Source: Flavobacteriaceae bacterium UBA6268
GTDB lineage: Bacteria > Bacteroidota > Bacteroidia > Flavobacteriales > Flavobacteriaceae
DNA: 64,000 nt
Reading direction: 5' to 3'
Assembly: GCA_002440705.1 (NCBI GenBank)
Contig: DJVA01000018.1
Location: forward strand, 1-64,000
Shown: piece by piece, positions 1-8,778 of the stretch
How positions within the stretch are numbered: the first letter of the stretch is position 1
Layout of the letters: every line of letters starts with the position of its first letter
Program-made: the position numbers and the translations under genes
Notes under the pieces: model-generated
The model's database searches: none
Told to the model about the DNA's origin: nothing
Seen by the model: only the letters and a program-made list of their open reading frames with translations

Positions 1-448
1 TGACGTTAAGGTTAATTACTTTTGGTTTTTGGGCTTCTTGATTGTGTGTTCCGTCCGCATAAACCTTCAGGTTTCGAAAAAGTGCTGCACCCAATTTGTT
101 TTTTGGGAGCATTCCTTTCACGGCCTTTTCCACCAAACGGCAAGGATCCTTGGCATAAAGTTCTTTGGCAGTAAGGGAACGCTGACCACCAGGATATCCT
201 GTATGGCGGACGTATTCCTTATCAGTCCACTTGTTACCGGTTAATACAATTTTAGAAGCATTGATAACCACAACGTTGTCACCACAGTCCACATGAGGAG
301 TGTAATTCGGTTTGTGTTTGCCGCGAAGCATTTTGGCAACTTCGCTCGCTAGACGACCCAATGCCTGACCGTCCGCATCTACCAATACCCATTCTTTGTT
401 GACGGTATTTTTGTTGGCAGATACTGTTTTGTAACTTAATGTATCCAT
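1..448 (-). CDS. rplM: 50S ribosomal protein L13 (3' end cut by window edge)
   Basis: Large-subunit ribosomal protein L13. The reverse strand from the ATG at 448 reads MDTLSYKTVSANKNTVNKEW and continues through family-typical segments: DADGQALGRLAS, the LRGKHKPNYTPH segment, VINASKIVLTGNKW, and GYPGGQRSLTAKEL. At the window edge the frame is still open after about 149 codons, ending near PKVINLNV, so only the last few residues of a roughly 151-residue protein are missing. rpsI is normally the next gene in this orientation and would lie outside the window. A clear flavobacterial promoter lies just upstream. Identity is secure; only the stop codon is unseen. Confidence 0.96.
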   Translation of the reverse strand, partial: MDTLSYKTVSANKNTVNKEWVLVDADGQALGRLASEVAKMLRGKHKPNYTPHVDCGDNVVVINASKIVLTGNKWTDKEYVRHTGYPGGQRSLTAKELYAKDPCRLVEKAVKGMLPKNKLGAALFRNLKVYADGTHNQEAQKPKVINLNV

Positions 449-502
449 TAGTTTTTTGTCAAAATGTGTTAATACTCATTGAATTCCTCCTTAAGAGGGG
501 TG

Positions 503-533
503 CAAATGTAATGCTATTTGTTTGAAATACAAA
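503..533 (-). promoter_or_regulatory. rplM promoter, flavobacterial TTTG / TAnnTTTG type
   Basis: On the reverse strand a -33 TTTG (530-533) is followed after exactly 19 bases by a -7 TACATTTG (503-510), matching the Bacteroidota sigma-A consensus in both boxes and spacing. Transcription would start near 497, giving a leader of about 50 bases. That leader holds the short inverted repeat CCTCTTAAGGAGG, which hides a GGAGG sequence far from the start codon. The fit to consensus is strong; no experiment is implied. Confidence 0.75.
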
Positions 534-657
534 TGGTCTTTAGTTATTTTTTGTGGACGTTAAAAAAGTTAAAATTATCCTAATTGCTCAATAATTCTGT
601 CACACTTCCACGTTATTAAAGTCTATTAAACATCAATCAATCAACAACTAACCACCA

Positions 658-3309
658 ATGGCGTTCAAGAACTATCCTTCCATTGCCGTAGCCCTACTTT
701 TTCAATCCCTTTTGTTTTCGCAGGAATCTACCAACGATTCCATTCCAAAGAAATATGAAAAACGTGTGTATACCACTCATTCGATTCAAGGAAAGGGAAC
801 CATTACCATTGATGGAACTATTGATGAAGAAGTCTGGAATCTCGTAGAATGGAGCACCGATTATACCGAGTTTGAACCCGACGTAGGGACACCACCCACC
901 CAACAAACCAAAATGAAAATTGTCTACGATGACAAAAACCTCTATGTGGCTTTTCGGTGTTATGAAAGCGACCCCTCCAAGATCGTGAAACGTATGGGAC
1001 GTCGCGACTCGTTTGCGGGCGATTGGGTGGAGATCAACATTGATAGTTATGGGGACGACCGTACCGGATTTTCCTTTACGGCTAGCGTTTCGGGGGTAAA
1101 AGGGGATGAGTTTATCTCCAACAATGGCAACAATTGGGACAGCAGTTGGAACCCAATTTGGTTTTTACATACCCAAGTAGATGACGAAGGTTGGACGGCC
1201 GAAATGCGGATCCCTTTAAGCCAACTTAGATTTGGTAATAACGAAGAACAAGTGTGGGGGTTGCAGTCCACACGACGCTATTTCAGCAATGAGGAACGCT
1301 CTACATGGCAACCGTTACCCGCAAATCCTCCCGGATGGGTAAGCGAGTTTGGGGAACTTCGTGGACTGATTGGATTGAAGCCTCAAAAGCAATTGGAAAT
1401 TCAACCCTATACCTTAGCGCAGTTGGATACTTATGAAGAAGAGCAAGGAAACCCCTACCGCGATGGTACCGATACGCGACTTACGGGTGGCTTGGATGCG
1501 AAGATTGGGGTGACCAATGATTTAACGGTCGACTTGACCATCAATCCCGATTTTGGCCAGGTTGATGCCGATCCCGGAGCCATAGCATTGGACGGTTTTG
1601 AAATATTCTTCCAAGAACGTAGGCCTTTTTTTGTGGAAAACAAAAACATCTTCGATTACAATTTTGCGGGAAATGACGACAACCTCTTTTTCTCCAGAAG
1701 AATTGGAAGAACCCCGCAAGGCTCAGCATACCAAGACAATGTCGAATATGCCGACCAACCTATTAATACGACCATTTTAGGAGCGGCCAAACTGAGTGGC
1801 AAAACTAAAAATGGTTGGACACTGGGTGTATTGGAGAGTGTGACTGCCAAAGAATACGCCGATGTTACGGAAACCGGTGGAGAAGAATCCGAAGTATTGG
1901 TAGAACCCTTAACCAACTACTTTGTGAGCAGGGTGCAAAAAGATTTTAACGATCGCAACAGTTTTATAGGCGGTATTTTTACTGCTACTACGCGAAACAT
2001 GTCTGATAACCTGCAATTCTTGCACAGCCATGCCTATTCGGGAGGGTTGGATTTTCAGCACAACTGGAAAGACCGTAAGTATTATGTGGAGGGGAGTGCT
2101 GTATTCAGTAACGTGAGGGGATCGGCCGAAGCCATTACCAATACCCAAACCTCGCTTACCCACTTGTTTCAGCGGGTCGATGCCAGCCATGTGGAGGTCG
2201 ATCCTACCAAAACACAACTTACAGGAACTGGAGGCCGATTTGAAATTGGGAAAGGCAGTGGCGGCAATTGGCGCTATAATGTTGGCGGCAATTGGCGTTC
2301 CCCCGAATTGGAATTGAACGACATTGGATTTCTTCGACAGGCCGATGATCTACGTCAGTATGCCAATGTGCGACGCTTTTGGAACAAACCTACCAGTTGG
2401 TTCCGACAGGCCAATTTGGGCCTCAACGAATTTTCTTCCTACGATTTTGAAGGCAATTTCAATCGCATCCAATATGAATTCAATGGGTACATCAACTGGA
2501 AGAACAACTGGTGGACCGAAGTAGGTGGAGCCCACAAACCTCGAATATTTAGTAATACCATACTAAGGGGAGGACCGCGCTGGCGCTGGAGTGAAGAAAA
2601 CTTCTACTATATCTTCTCCGGAACAGACAGTCGAAAGAAGTTCAATATGCACGTTGGGTATGTCGATTCTAGAGCCAGGCAGAATAATTTTGGATTGCAA
2701 CGCTACGTCTTGCGATTTTTCTACCAGCCCCTCAACTCCTTGAACCTTTCCTTGATTACGGAATTTGAAAAGGCGCCCAACAAGACGCAATATGTTACGG
2801 AGGCCTCCTTCAATGGAACCCCTCGCTACATCATGTCTGGAATCGAAAATGAATCGTTAAGTACCACCTTAAGAATCAATTACAACATCAATCCCAATTT
2901 AACGATTCAATACTACGGGCAGCCCTTTATTTTCAATGCGGAATACTCCAACTTCAACTACGTAAACAATCCAATTGCCGAAGACCTTAACGAGCGTGTT
3001 ACTTGGTACGATAACAACCAAATTTCCTTTTTGGAAGCAGATGGGACCTACAACATAGATGAGGATCTTGATGGCACTACCGATTATTCCTTCGACAATC
3101 CCAACTTTTCCTACGTGCAGTTTCGTTCCAACTTGGTAGTGCGTTGGGAATACATCCCGGGCTCTGAGATATTTTTGGTTTGGTCCCAGGGCATTACGGG
3201 CATAGGAGACCCTACCAATTCGTGGGATACCATCATCGACAATCAACTGTTGAGCCAACGGCCTCAGAATACCTTTCTCATCAAGGCCACGTACCGATTT
3301 GTGTTGTAA
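658..3309 (+). CDS. Secreted DUF5916 protein with CBM9-like N-terminal domain
   Basis: Exported protein of 883 residues. Residues 1-21 form a signal peptide ending at FSQ. Residues about 40-240 resemble the CBM9/DOMON-like carbohydrate-binding fold, with the typical opening TITIDGTIDEEVWN followed by KIVYDDKNLYVAFRCYES. The rest matches DUF5916, rich in aromatic and alternating hydrophobic residues and ending in the aromatic-type terminus KATYRFVL, as expected of an outer-membrane beta-barrel. The family is common in Bacteroidota; its substrate is not established. The ATG at 658 directly precedes the signal peptide. A lipocalin-like gene follows in the same direction after 67 bases and may share the transcript. 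Confidence 0.88.
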   Translation: MAFKNYPSIAVALLFQSLLFSQESTNDSIPKKYEKRVYTTHSIQGKGTITIDGTIDEEVWNLVEWSTDYTEFEPDVGTPPTQQTKMKIVYDDKNLYVAFRCYESDPSKIVKRMGRRDSFAGDWVEINIDSYGDDRTGFSFTASVSGVKGDEFISNNGNNWDSSWNPIWFLHTQVDDEGWTAEMRIPLSQLRFGNNEEQVWGLQSTRRYFSNEERSTWQPLPANPPGWVSEFGELRGLIGLKPQKQLEIQPYTLAQLDTYEEEQGNPYRDGTDTRLTGGLDAKIGVTNDLTVDLTINPDFGQVDADPGAIALDGFEIFFQERRPFFVENKNIFDYNFAGNDDNLFFSRRIGRTPQGSAYQDNVEYADQPINTTILGAAKLSGKTKNGWTLGVLESVTAKEYADVTETGGEESEVLVEPLTNYFVSRVQKDFNDRNSFIGGIFTATTRNMSDNLQFLHSHAYSGGLDFQHNWKDRKYYVEGSAVFSNVRGSAEAITNTQTSLTHLFQRVDASHVEVDPTKTQLTGTGGRFEIGKGSGGNWRYNVGGNWRSPELELNDIGFLRQADDLRQYANVRRFWNKPTSWFRQANLGLNEFSSYDFEGNFNRIQYEFNGYINWKNNWWTEVGGAHKPRIFSNTILRGGPRWRWSEENFYYIFSGTDSRKKFNMHVGYVDSRARQNNFGLQRYVLRFFYQPLNSLNLSLITEFEKAPNKTQYVTEASFNGTPRYIMSGIENESLSTTLRINYNINPNLTIQYYGQPFIFNAEYSNFNYVNNPIAEDLNERVTWYDNNQISFLEADGTYNIDEDLDGTTDYSFDNPNFSYVQFRSNLVVRWEYIPGSEIFLVWSQGITGIGDPTNSWDTIIDNQLLSQRPQNTFLIKATYRFVL

Positions 3310-3376
3310 TTTTTGAGATTTTGAAACGTCAATTGATTTTTTAATTGTTTTTTTGTTCCTCAAAAATAACCTCACT

Positions 3377-3898
3377 ATGAAAAAATTAATTTTGATTGTC
3401 TTGGCAGTAACGTTAGTATTAGGCTGCTCCAAAGATGATGACAACAAGTCTTCCGGAACTACCCTTGAGGGAACTTGGAAACTCACTTCATTTACCGTGG
3501 AAACCGCTTACGATTTGAACGAAGATGGGACCGCCACTAACGATGTGATGGCCGAAACCAATTGCTATCAAAACGAAACCATCGAGTTTGAAAGTAACAA
3601 TTCCGGGACCTTGGTGAGTCGCTCTTATGCAGATATTTCCCTGGATTTGGTCATTGGGACTACTAACGACTACGAATACACGGTAACCTGTGTCCAACAA
3701 AATGATGAAACTGCATTCACTTGGAGCAAAAGCGGGAATTCCGTAACGATAACAGTAAGTGGGGTCCCGTTTACGGCGACCCTATCAGGCAATACGTTGA
3801 CCTTAGTGATTCCGCAAGGGTATACTGTTGAAGTGGAACAAGGCAATGGCACTGCGTTTGTAACCGAAGACATTACCTACGTGTTTACAAAGCAATAA
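3377..3898 (+). CDS. Lipocalin-like lipoprotein
   Basis: Small lipoprotein of 173 residues. The start MKKLILIVLAVTLVLGCSKD has a lipobox with the lipidated cysteine at residue 17, then an acidic and serine linker typical of surface or periplasmic lipoproteins in this phylum. The body begins LEGTWKLTSF, the signature opening of the Bacteroidota lipocalin-like domain (Lipocalin_4 type), and ends in the strand ITYVFTKQ. An in-frame start 24 bases upstream would spoil the signal peptide, so the ATG at 3377 is preferred. Function is unknown beyond a likely beta-barrel binding fold. A strong terminator follows. Confidence 0.8.
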   Translation: MKKLILIVLAVTLVLGCSKDDDNKSSGTTLEGTWKLTSFTVETAYDLNEDGTATNDVMAETNCYQNETIEFESNNSGTLVSRSYADISLDLVIGTTNDYEYTVTCVQQNDETAFTWSKSGNSVTITVSGVPFTATLSGNTLTLVIPQGYTVEVEQGNGTAFVTEDITYVFTKQ

Positions 3899-3924
3899 TG
3901 GTTTTTACTTTTATAATGAAATTC

Positions 3925-3950
3925 AAGCCGAAGCATCCTTCGGCTTTTTT
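3925..3950. terminator. Intrinsic terminator shared by convergent genes
   Basis: A perfect 9-bp stem AAGCCGAAG / CTTCGGCTT with a 4-base loop runs into a T-tract on the plus strand. It ends the lipocalin-like transcript. The T-tract overlaps the polA stop codon, so polA and its convergent neighbour are separated by this structure alone. Confidence 0.85.
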
Positions 3951-6795
3951 AATGTGCTTCCAACCAATTTTCCCCGGTACCCATATCCACTTCCAAAGGA
4001 ACGGCGAGTTGGTACGCGTGTTCCATTTGGTCTTTTATAAGCGATTTTAGAGATTCCAATTCAGGTTTGTAGGCATCGAATACCAATTCGTCATGTACCT
4101 GAAGGAGCATTTTACTTTTGAAGTTCCCCTCCTTCAGTTTCTGATGGATGTGGATCATGGCAATCTTGATAATGTCTGCAGCACTCCCCTGAATGGGCGC
4201 ATTCACGGCATTGCGTTCTGCCGCACCACGTACCACGGCATTTCTACTGTGGATATCCTTTAAATAACGTCGTCGGCCCAAGACGGTTTGCACATAGCCA
4301 TGCTCCCGAGCAAAATTTACTTGGTCGCTTATGTATTGGCGCAATTTAGGATAGGTTTTGTAATAGGTGTCGATGAGTTCCTTGGCTTCGGTACGGTTGA
4401 GATCGGTTTGATTACTCAGACCAAAGGCCGAAACTCCGTAAATGATTCCAAAGTTGACTGTCTTGGCATTGCTTCGCTGCTCGCGTGACACTTCAGACAG
4501 AGGCACATTGAAGACCTTGGCTGCCGTGGAAGCATGGATGTCTTCCCCCTGCTTAAACGCTTTTATCATATTGTCCTCTTCACTCAATGCTGCAATGATG
4601 CGCAATTCGATTTGAGAATAATCTGCAGATAAAATGACATAGTCCTTATCGCGCGGGACGAAGGCTTTACGCACTTCGCGACCGCGCTCCGTACGAATGG
4701 GAATGTTTTGCAAATTGGGATTGTTGCTGGCCAGGCGACCTGTAGCTGCAACCGTTTGCAGGTAGTCGGTATGCACTCGCCCCGTGCTGGGCTCCACCTG
4801 TTCGGGCAATGCATCTACGTACGTGCTTTTCAACTTGGAAAGTCCCCGAAAATCCAAAATATCGCGAATGATTTTATGGTCTTTGGCAAGGTAGGAAAGT
4901 ACATCCTCGGCAGTAGAATATTGACCCGTTTTGGTTTTTTTGGGTTTATCGATCAACTTCAATTTTTCGAAAAGAATGTCTCCCAGTTGTTTTGGGGATG
5001 CAATGTTGAAGGTTTCCCCGGCTTCTTCATAAATTTGTTTTTCCAGTGTCTGGATGTCCTTTTCCAAATCGACAGAGAGCCTTTTCAGAAACACCTCATC
5101 CAAGTTGATGCCTTCCAGTTCCATCGCTGCGAGTACCCGTAACAAGGGAACTTCAATGTCATCGAAAAGGGACTTAGTGTGTGCCTCCCCAAGTTCCTGT
5201 TCAAAATGTTCCTTCAATTGAAGGGTCACATCGGCATCTTCCACTGCATATTCGGTTTGCAGGTCTAAGGGAACCTCCCGCATCGTTTTTTGGTTTTTAC
5301 CTTTCTTTCCGATTAAGGCTTCGATGGAAATGGGCGTGTAATTGAGATAGGTTTCCGAGAGGACATCCATATTGTGGCGCATGTCTGGATTGATGAGGTA
5401 ATGGGCCAACATGGTATCGAAGAGCGTTCCTTTTACATCGATACCATATTTCGATAGCACCTTAATGTCGTACTTCAGGTTTTGTCCAATTTTTTGAATG
5501 TCTGGATTTTCAAAAAAGGGACGCAACTGTTCTATGAGGTCTTGGGCCTTCCCCCGATCTTCAGGGAAGGGAAGGTAAAATCCAGTGCTGGCTTTCCAGC
5601 TGAATGCGATTCCCACCAATTCGGCATCCAAAGGGTTGATGCTCGTGGTTTCCGTATCGAAACACACGCTGGATTGCTTCATCAAATGCTCCAGAAAAAG
5701 GGTGGTGCCCAATCCTGGTTGTACGAATTGGTAAAAATGCGATACTTCCTTATAGGTATGGCGCGAAGTATATACTTGAACTTCTGCAGGGGCATCCTCA
5801 TCGTCAAACAATGAAAATTGTCCTGCCCCGGCTACTTTGGAAACCTTTTTGGGAGCAGGAACATCTGAAGATTCTGGAACTTTTGAAACTACCGTTCCAG
5901 AGTCGGTGTCCTTAGCAAAGGTCTTCAGGAAATTTTCGGTAAGTCGCCGAAACTCCAACTCTTCAAAAACTTGGGTGACACCTGCAATATCGGGATCGCA
6001 CATTTCAAAATCTTCTTCATCGAACTCCACCGGGACGTCCGTAAGGATGGTAGCCAATTGTTTTGAAAGTCGTCCCAGATCGGCATTTTCTTCCACTTTT
6101 TCCTTCATTTTGCCTTTCAGTTCGTGGGTGTTTTCCAAAAGTTTTTCCAGACTTCCGTAGTCCTTGATGAATTTTTTGGCGGTTTTTTCTCCCACACCCG
6201 GTAAGCCTGGGATGTTGTCGGCGCTGTCTCCCATCATGCCCAACAAATCGATGACTTGGAGAGGGTCCTCCACTTCAAATTTTTTCTTGACTTCCGGAAT
6301 GCCCCAGGTTTCATAACCCCCACCAAAGGAATTGGGACGGTACATAAATATATTCTCTGAGACCAATTGTGCAAAGTCCTTATCGGGAGTCACCATAAAA
6401 GTTTGATAGCCCTGCTTTTCGGCCTTTTTGGCCAAGGTACCGATAATGTCATCGGCTTCGTAGCCCTCTTTAACCATGATGGGAATATTCATGGCTTTTA
6501 GGATTTTTTCGATGTACGGAACTGCAATACGGATGGCTTCGGGGGTTTCGTCACGATGGGCCTTGTATTCGGCAAACAATTCGTTACGCAATTCACTACC
6601 GCCTTTGTCAAAACAAACCGCCAAGTGGTCGGGTCGTTCTCGTTTGATCACATCCAACAACGAATTCACAAAACCCAAAATGGCCGAAGTATCCATGCCC
6701 TTGCTATTGATACGCGGGTTTTTGATAAAGGCATAATAGCCTCTGAAAATCAGGGCGTAGGCATCGACAAGGAAAAGTCTTTTGGGCTCGGACAT
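3949..6795 (-). CDS. polA: DNA polymerase I
   Basis: 948-residue DNA polymerase I for Okazaki-fragment maturation and repair synthesis. Three domains are visible. The 5'-3' exonuclease (1 to about 290) starts RLFLVDAYALIFRGYYAF and has the helix-hairpin-helix DNIPGLPGVGEKTA. The 3'-5' proofreading domain (about 345-545) keeps its metal-binding residues in CFDTETTSINP. The polymerase domain (about 560-948) has motif A DYSQIELRIIAALSEE, motif B RSNAKTVNFGIIYG and motif C QVHDELVF. Proofreading therefore looks intact, unlike in some bacterial Pol I enzymes. It stands alone on the minus strand, divergent from iaaA with a 100-bp gap. Confidence 0.97.
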   Translation of the reverse strand: MSEPKRLFLVDAYALIFRGYYAFIKNPRINSKGMDTSAILGFVNSLLDVIKRERPDHLAVCFDKGGSELRNELFAEYKAHRDETPEAIRIAVPYIEKILKAMNIPIMVKEGYEADDIIGTLAKKAEKQGYQTFMVTPDKDFAQLVSENIFMYRPNSFGGGYETWGIPEVKKKFEVEDPLQVIDLLGMMGDSADNIPGLPGVGEKTAKKFIKDYGSLEKLLENTHELKGKMKEKVEENADLGRLSKQLATILTDVPVEFDEEDFEMCDPDIAGVTQVFEELEFRRLTENFLKTFAKDTDSGTVVSKVPESSDVPAPKKVSKVAGAGQFSLFDDEDAPAEVQVYTSRHTYKEVSHFYQFVQPGLGTTLFLEHLMKQSSVCFDTETTSINPLDAELVGIAFSWKASTGFYLPFPEDRGKAQDLIEQLRPFFENPDIQKIGQNLKYDIKVLSKYGIDVKGTLFDTMLAHYLINPDMRHNMDVLSETYLNYTPISIEALIGKKGKNQKTMREVPLDLQTEYAVEDADVTLQLKEHFEQELGEAHTKSLFDDIEVPLLRVLAAMELEGINLDEVFLKRLSVDLEKDIQTLEKQIYEEAGETFNIASPKQLGDILFEKLKLIDKPKKTKTGQYSTAEDVLSYLAKDHKIIRDILDFRGLSKLKSTYVDALPEQVEPSTGRVHTDYLQTVAATGRLASNNPNLQNIPIRTERGREVRKAFVPRDKDYVILSADYSQIELRIIAALSEEDNMIKAFKQGEDIHASTAAKVFNVPLSEVSREQRSNAKTVNFGIIYGVSAFGLSNQTDLNRTEAKELIDTYYKTYPKLRQYISDQVNFAREHGYVQTVLGRRRYLKDIHSRNAVVRGAAERNAVNAPIQGSAADIIKIAMIHIHQKLKEGNFKSKMLLQVHDELVFDAYKPELESLKSLIKDQMEHAYQLAVPLEVDMGTGENWLEAH

Positions 6796-6895
6796 GGCTA
6801 GGTATTGATGAAAAGCTTAAAACTACAAAACTTCCTGTGTGTTTTGAAATTTATTCTTCAGCAATTTGTAATTTTCACAATTCAAAAGCAATTCA

Positions 6896-7828
6896 ATGAA
6901 ACCATTTGCAATAGCCATTCATGGAGGTGCAGGAACCTTAGTAAAAGGGTTGATGACCTCCGATTTGGAAGCCTCTTACAAAAGCACCTTGACGGAAGCA
7001 ATGGATGCTGGATATGCCGTTTTGAATATGGGCGGTTCGGCCTTGGATGCAGTTACAGCCTCGGTATGTTTGCTGGAGGATTCTCCTTTATTCAATGCTG
7101 GAAAGGGAAGTGTGTTTACAGCAAAGGGTACACACGAAATGGATGCTGCCATCATGGATGGCGCTGCGCTAAATGCTGGAGCTGTTTCGCTGATAACGGG
7201 AATTAAAAATCCTATTCAATTGGCCAGAGACGTAATGGAACAAAGTCCGCATGTGTTTTTAGCTGGAGAGGGCGCCATGCAATTTGCTCAAGCTCAAGGG
7301 TATTTATTGGAGGAGCCCTCTTATTTTTATGATGAAGTGCGTTACCAACAGTGGCAAGGTATTAAGGATAGTGATACCTTCCAACTGGACCACAGTGCAA
7401 AGAAAGACGGCAAGTTTGGTACGGTAGGAGCCGTTGCCTTGGATGGTTTTGGAAATGTTGCGGCTGCCACTTCTACTGGCGGGATGACCAATAAGCGGTG
7501 GGGTCGCATCGGCGATAGTCCCCTCATAGGAAGCGGTACGTATGCCAGTAATGCTACTTGCGCAGTAAGTTGCACGGGCAGTGGAGAATTTTTTATTAGA
7601 GGTGTGGTAGCCTATGATGTTTCCTGTTTGATGGAATACAAAGGGATGTCCCTAGTAGATGCTGCTGCAAAAGTAATTCATGAACGCATCCTGAAAATTG
7701 GAGGCGATGGCGGGTTGATTGCCGTGGACGTAGAAGGTAATGTGGCCATGCCTTTCAATACGGAAGGCATGTATCGAGCCTTCAAAAAATGGAATGGAGA
7801 AACCGCTTTAGGAATCTACAAAGACTAA
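6896..7828 (+). CDS. iaaA: Isoaspartyl peptidase / plant-type L-asparaginase
   Basis: 310-residue Ntn hydrolase that removes beta-aspartyl residues from isoaspartyl dipeptides and can hydrolyse asparagine. The N-terminal IHGGAGT motif is followed by the autocleavage site GKFGTVGAV. This makes Thr176 the nucleophile exposed when the precursor splits into alpha and beta chains. The downstream GGMTNKRWGRIGDSPLIGSG holds the usual substrate-binding residues. There is no signal peptide, so it acts in the cytoplasm. It overlaps convergent cphB by 4 bp and sits in a cyanophycin cluster. Its likely job is to split the beta-Asp-Arg dipeptides released by cyanophycinase into Asp and Arg. The function in this context is inferred. 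Confidence 0.93.
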   Translation: MKPFAIAIHGGAGTLVKGLMTSDLEASYKSTLTEAMDAGYAVLNMGGSALDAVTASVCLLEDSPLFNAGKGSVFTAKGTHEMDAAIMDGAALNAGAVSLITGIKNPIQLARDVMEQSPHVFLAGEGAMQFAQAQGYLLEEPSYFYDEVRYQQWQGIKDSDTFQLDHSAKKDGKFGTVGAVALDGFGNVAAATSTGGMTNKRWGRIGDSPLIGSGTYASNATCAVSCTGSGEFFIRGVVAYDVSCLMEYKGMSLVDAAAKVIHERILKIGGDGGLIAVDVEGNVAMPFNTEGMYRAFKKWNGETALGIYKD

Positions 7829-8691
7829 ACAAACGGGGCATCTACCGGTAACACCGTAATCTTTCGATCTTTGATGTTGAATACGTCTCCATTGGCCAAC
7901 ACATGGGTTTTTAGATTGGTCAGTGTCATGGGGGTGCCCACTTTCAGGATTTTCTCGTTGTTGTGTTTTAATTTTCGAGGGTCGAATAGGACCACCATCC
8001 CCGAGCCAATGACTTCAAAGGTATTGCAATTGCGGATAATGAGTCCGGTGTCTTCTGCCAAGCCTACCCCAATGAGTTTTGGGAATTTAGCCACGGCTTC
8101 GGCCAATCTTCCAAAGCGTCCCCTTCGGATAAAATGGGAGTCGATGATCAATCCTGGAATGAAGCCCATCCCTAAGCCCATCCCTACAGCTCCCTTGGTA
8201 AACGCTTCCTTGATATTTCCGCCTGTAATCATTTCTTGGGACATACACATGGCTCCTGCACTGGTGCCAGCAATGACAAAAGGCTCTTTTTTGTATTTTT
8301 CCAGCAATACATCATGAATGGTTGTCCCACCTATTTCACGGGTGATGTTGGATTGGTTTCCGCCAGAAAACATCACACAGTGCGCTTTTTTGATCATGCG
8401 GATGTTTTTGGGGTCTTCGCACTGTTCCCGCTTGCGGATGTCCAAAACTTGAACGTTCTTGCAGCCCAATTTTCCAAAGGCATCCAAATAATTGGAAGCG
8501 ACTTCATCAGGGATGCTCGAGGCAGTAGTAATTACTACAATGTTTGAATAGACTCCCCCCGCTTCCTTTACTACATGGTACAAAATGCCCTCGCTAATAA
8601 ATTCAAGCGTGTACATCTCGTTTTCCTCGATGCCTTTGTCTTCGTTTCCACCGATGGGGATGAGGATTCCTTTTGCGTTCATGGATTTCAT
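7825..8691 (-). CDS. cphB: Cyanophycinase (intracellular, peptidase S51)
   Basis: 288-residue serine exopeptidase of the S51 family that cuts cyanophycin into beta-Asp-Arg dipeptides. The nucleophile elbow is AGTSAGAMCM with Ser144, and the preceding FSGGNQSN matches the family. There is no signal peptide, so this is an intracellular enzyme suited to mobilising the cell's own polymer rather than scavenging it. ATG codons at 8691 (residue 1) and 8682 (residue 4) are both possible. A TATTTTTG -7-like box on the reverse strand (8702-8709) would place transcription start so close that the second may be preferred. It is divergent from cphA across an 87-bp gap. Confidence 0.93.
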   Translation of the reverse strand: MKSMNAKGILIPIGGNEDKGIEENEMYTLEFISEGILYHVVKEAGGVYSNIVVITTASSIPDEVASNYLDAFGKLGCKNVQVLDIRKREQCEDPKNIRMIKKAHCVMFSGGNQSNITREIGGTTIHDVLLEKYKKEPFVIAGTSAGAMCMSQEMITGGNIKEAFTKGAVGMGLGMGFIPGLIIDSHFIRRGRFGRLAEAVAKFPKLIGVGLAEDTGLIIRNCNTFEVIGSGMVVLFDPRKLKHNNEKILKVGTPMTLTNLKTHVLANGDVFNIKDRKITVLPVDAPFV

Positions 8692-8778
8692 TTGGATGGG
8701 GCAAAAATACAGGTTTTTGAACTAAAAAAAATCATATATTTATAATCTTTCACACAAACCAACTTTAATATCTTTTGT

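Noticed and set aside
2899..3486. 195-codon frame on the minus strand
   Set aside because: Antisense to the DUF5916 and lipocalin-like genes, both of which have clear signal peptides and family motifs.
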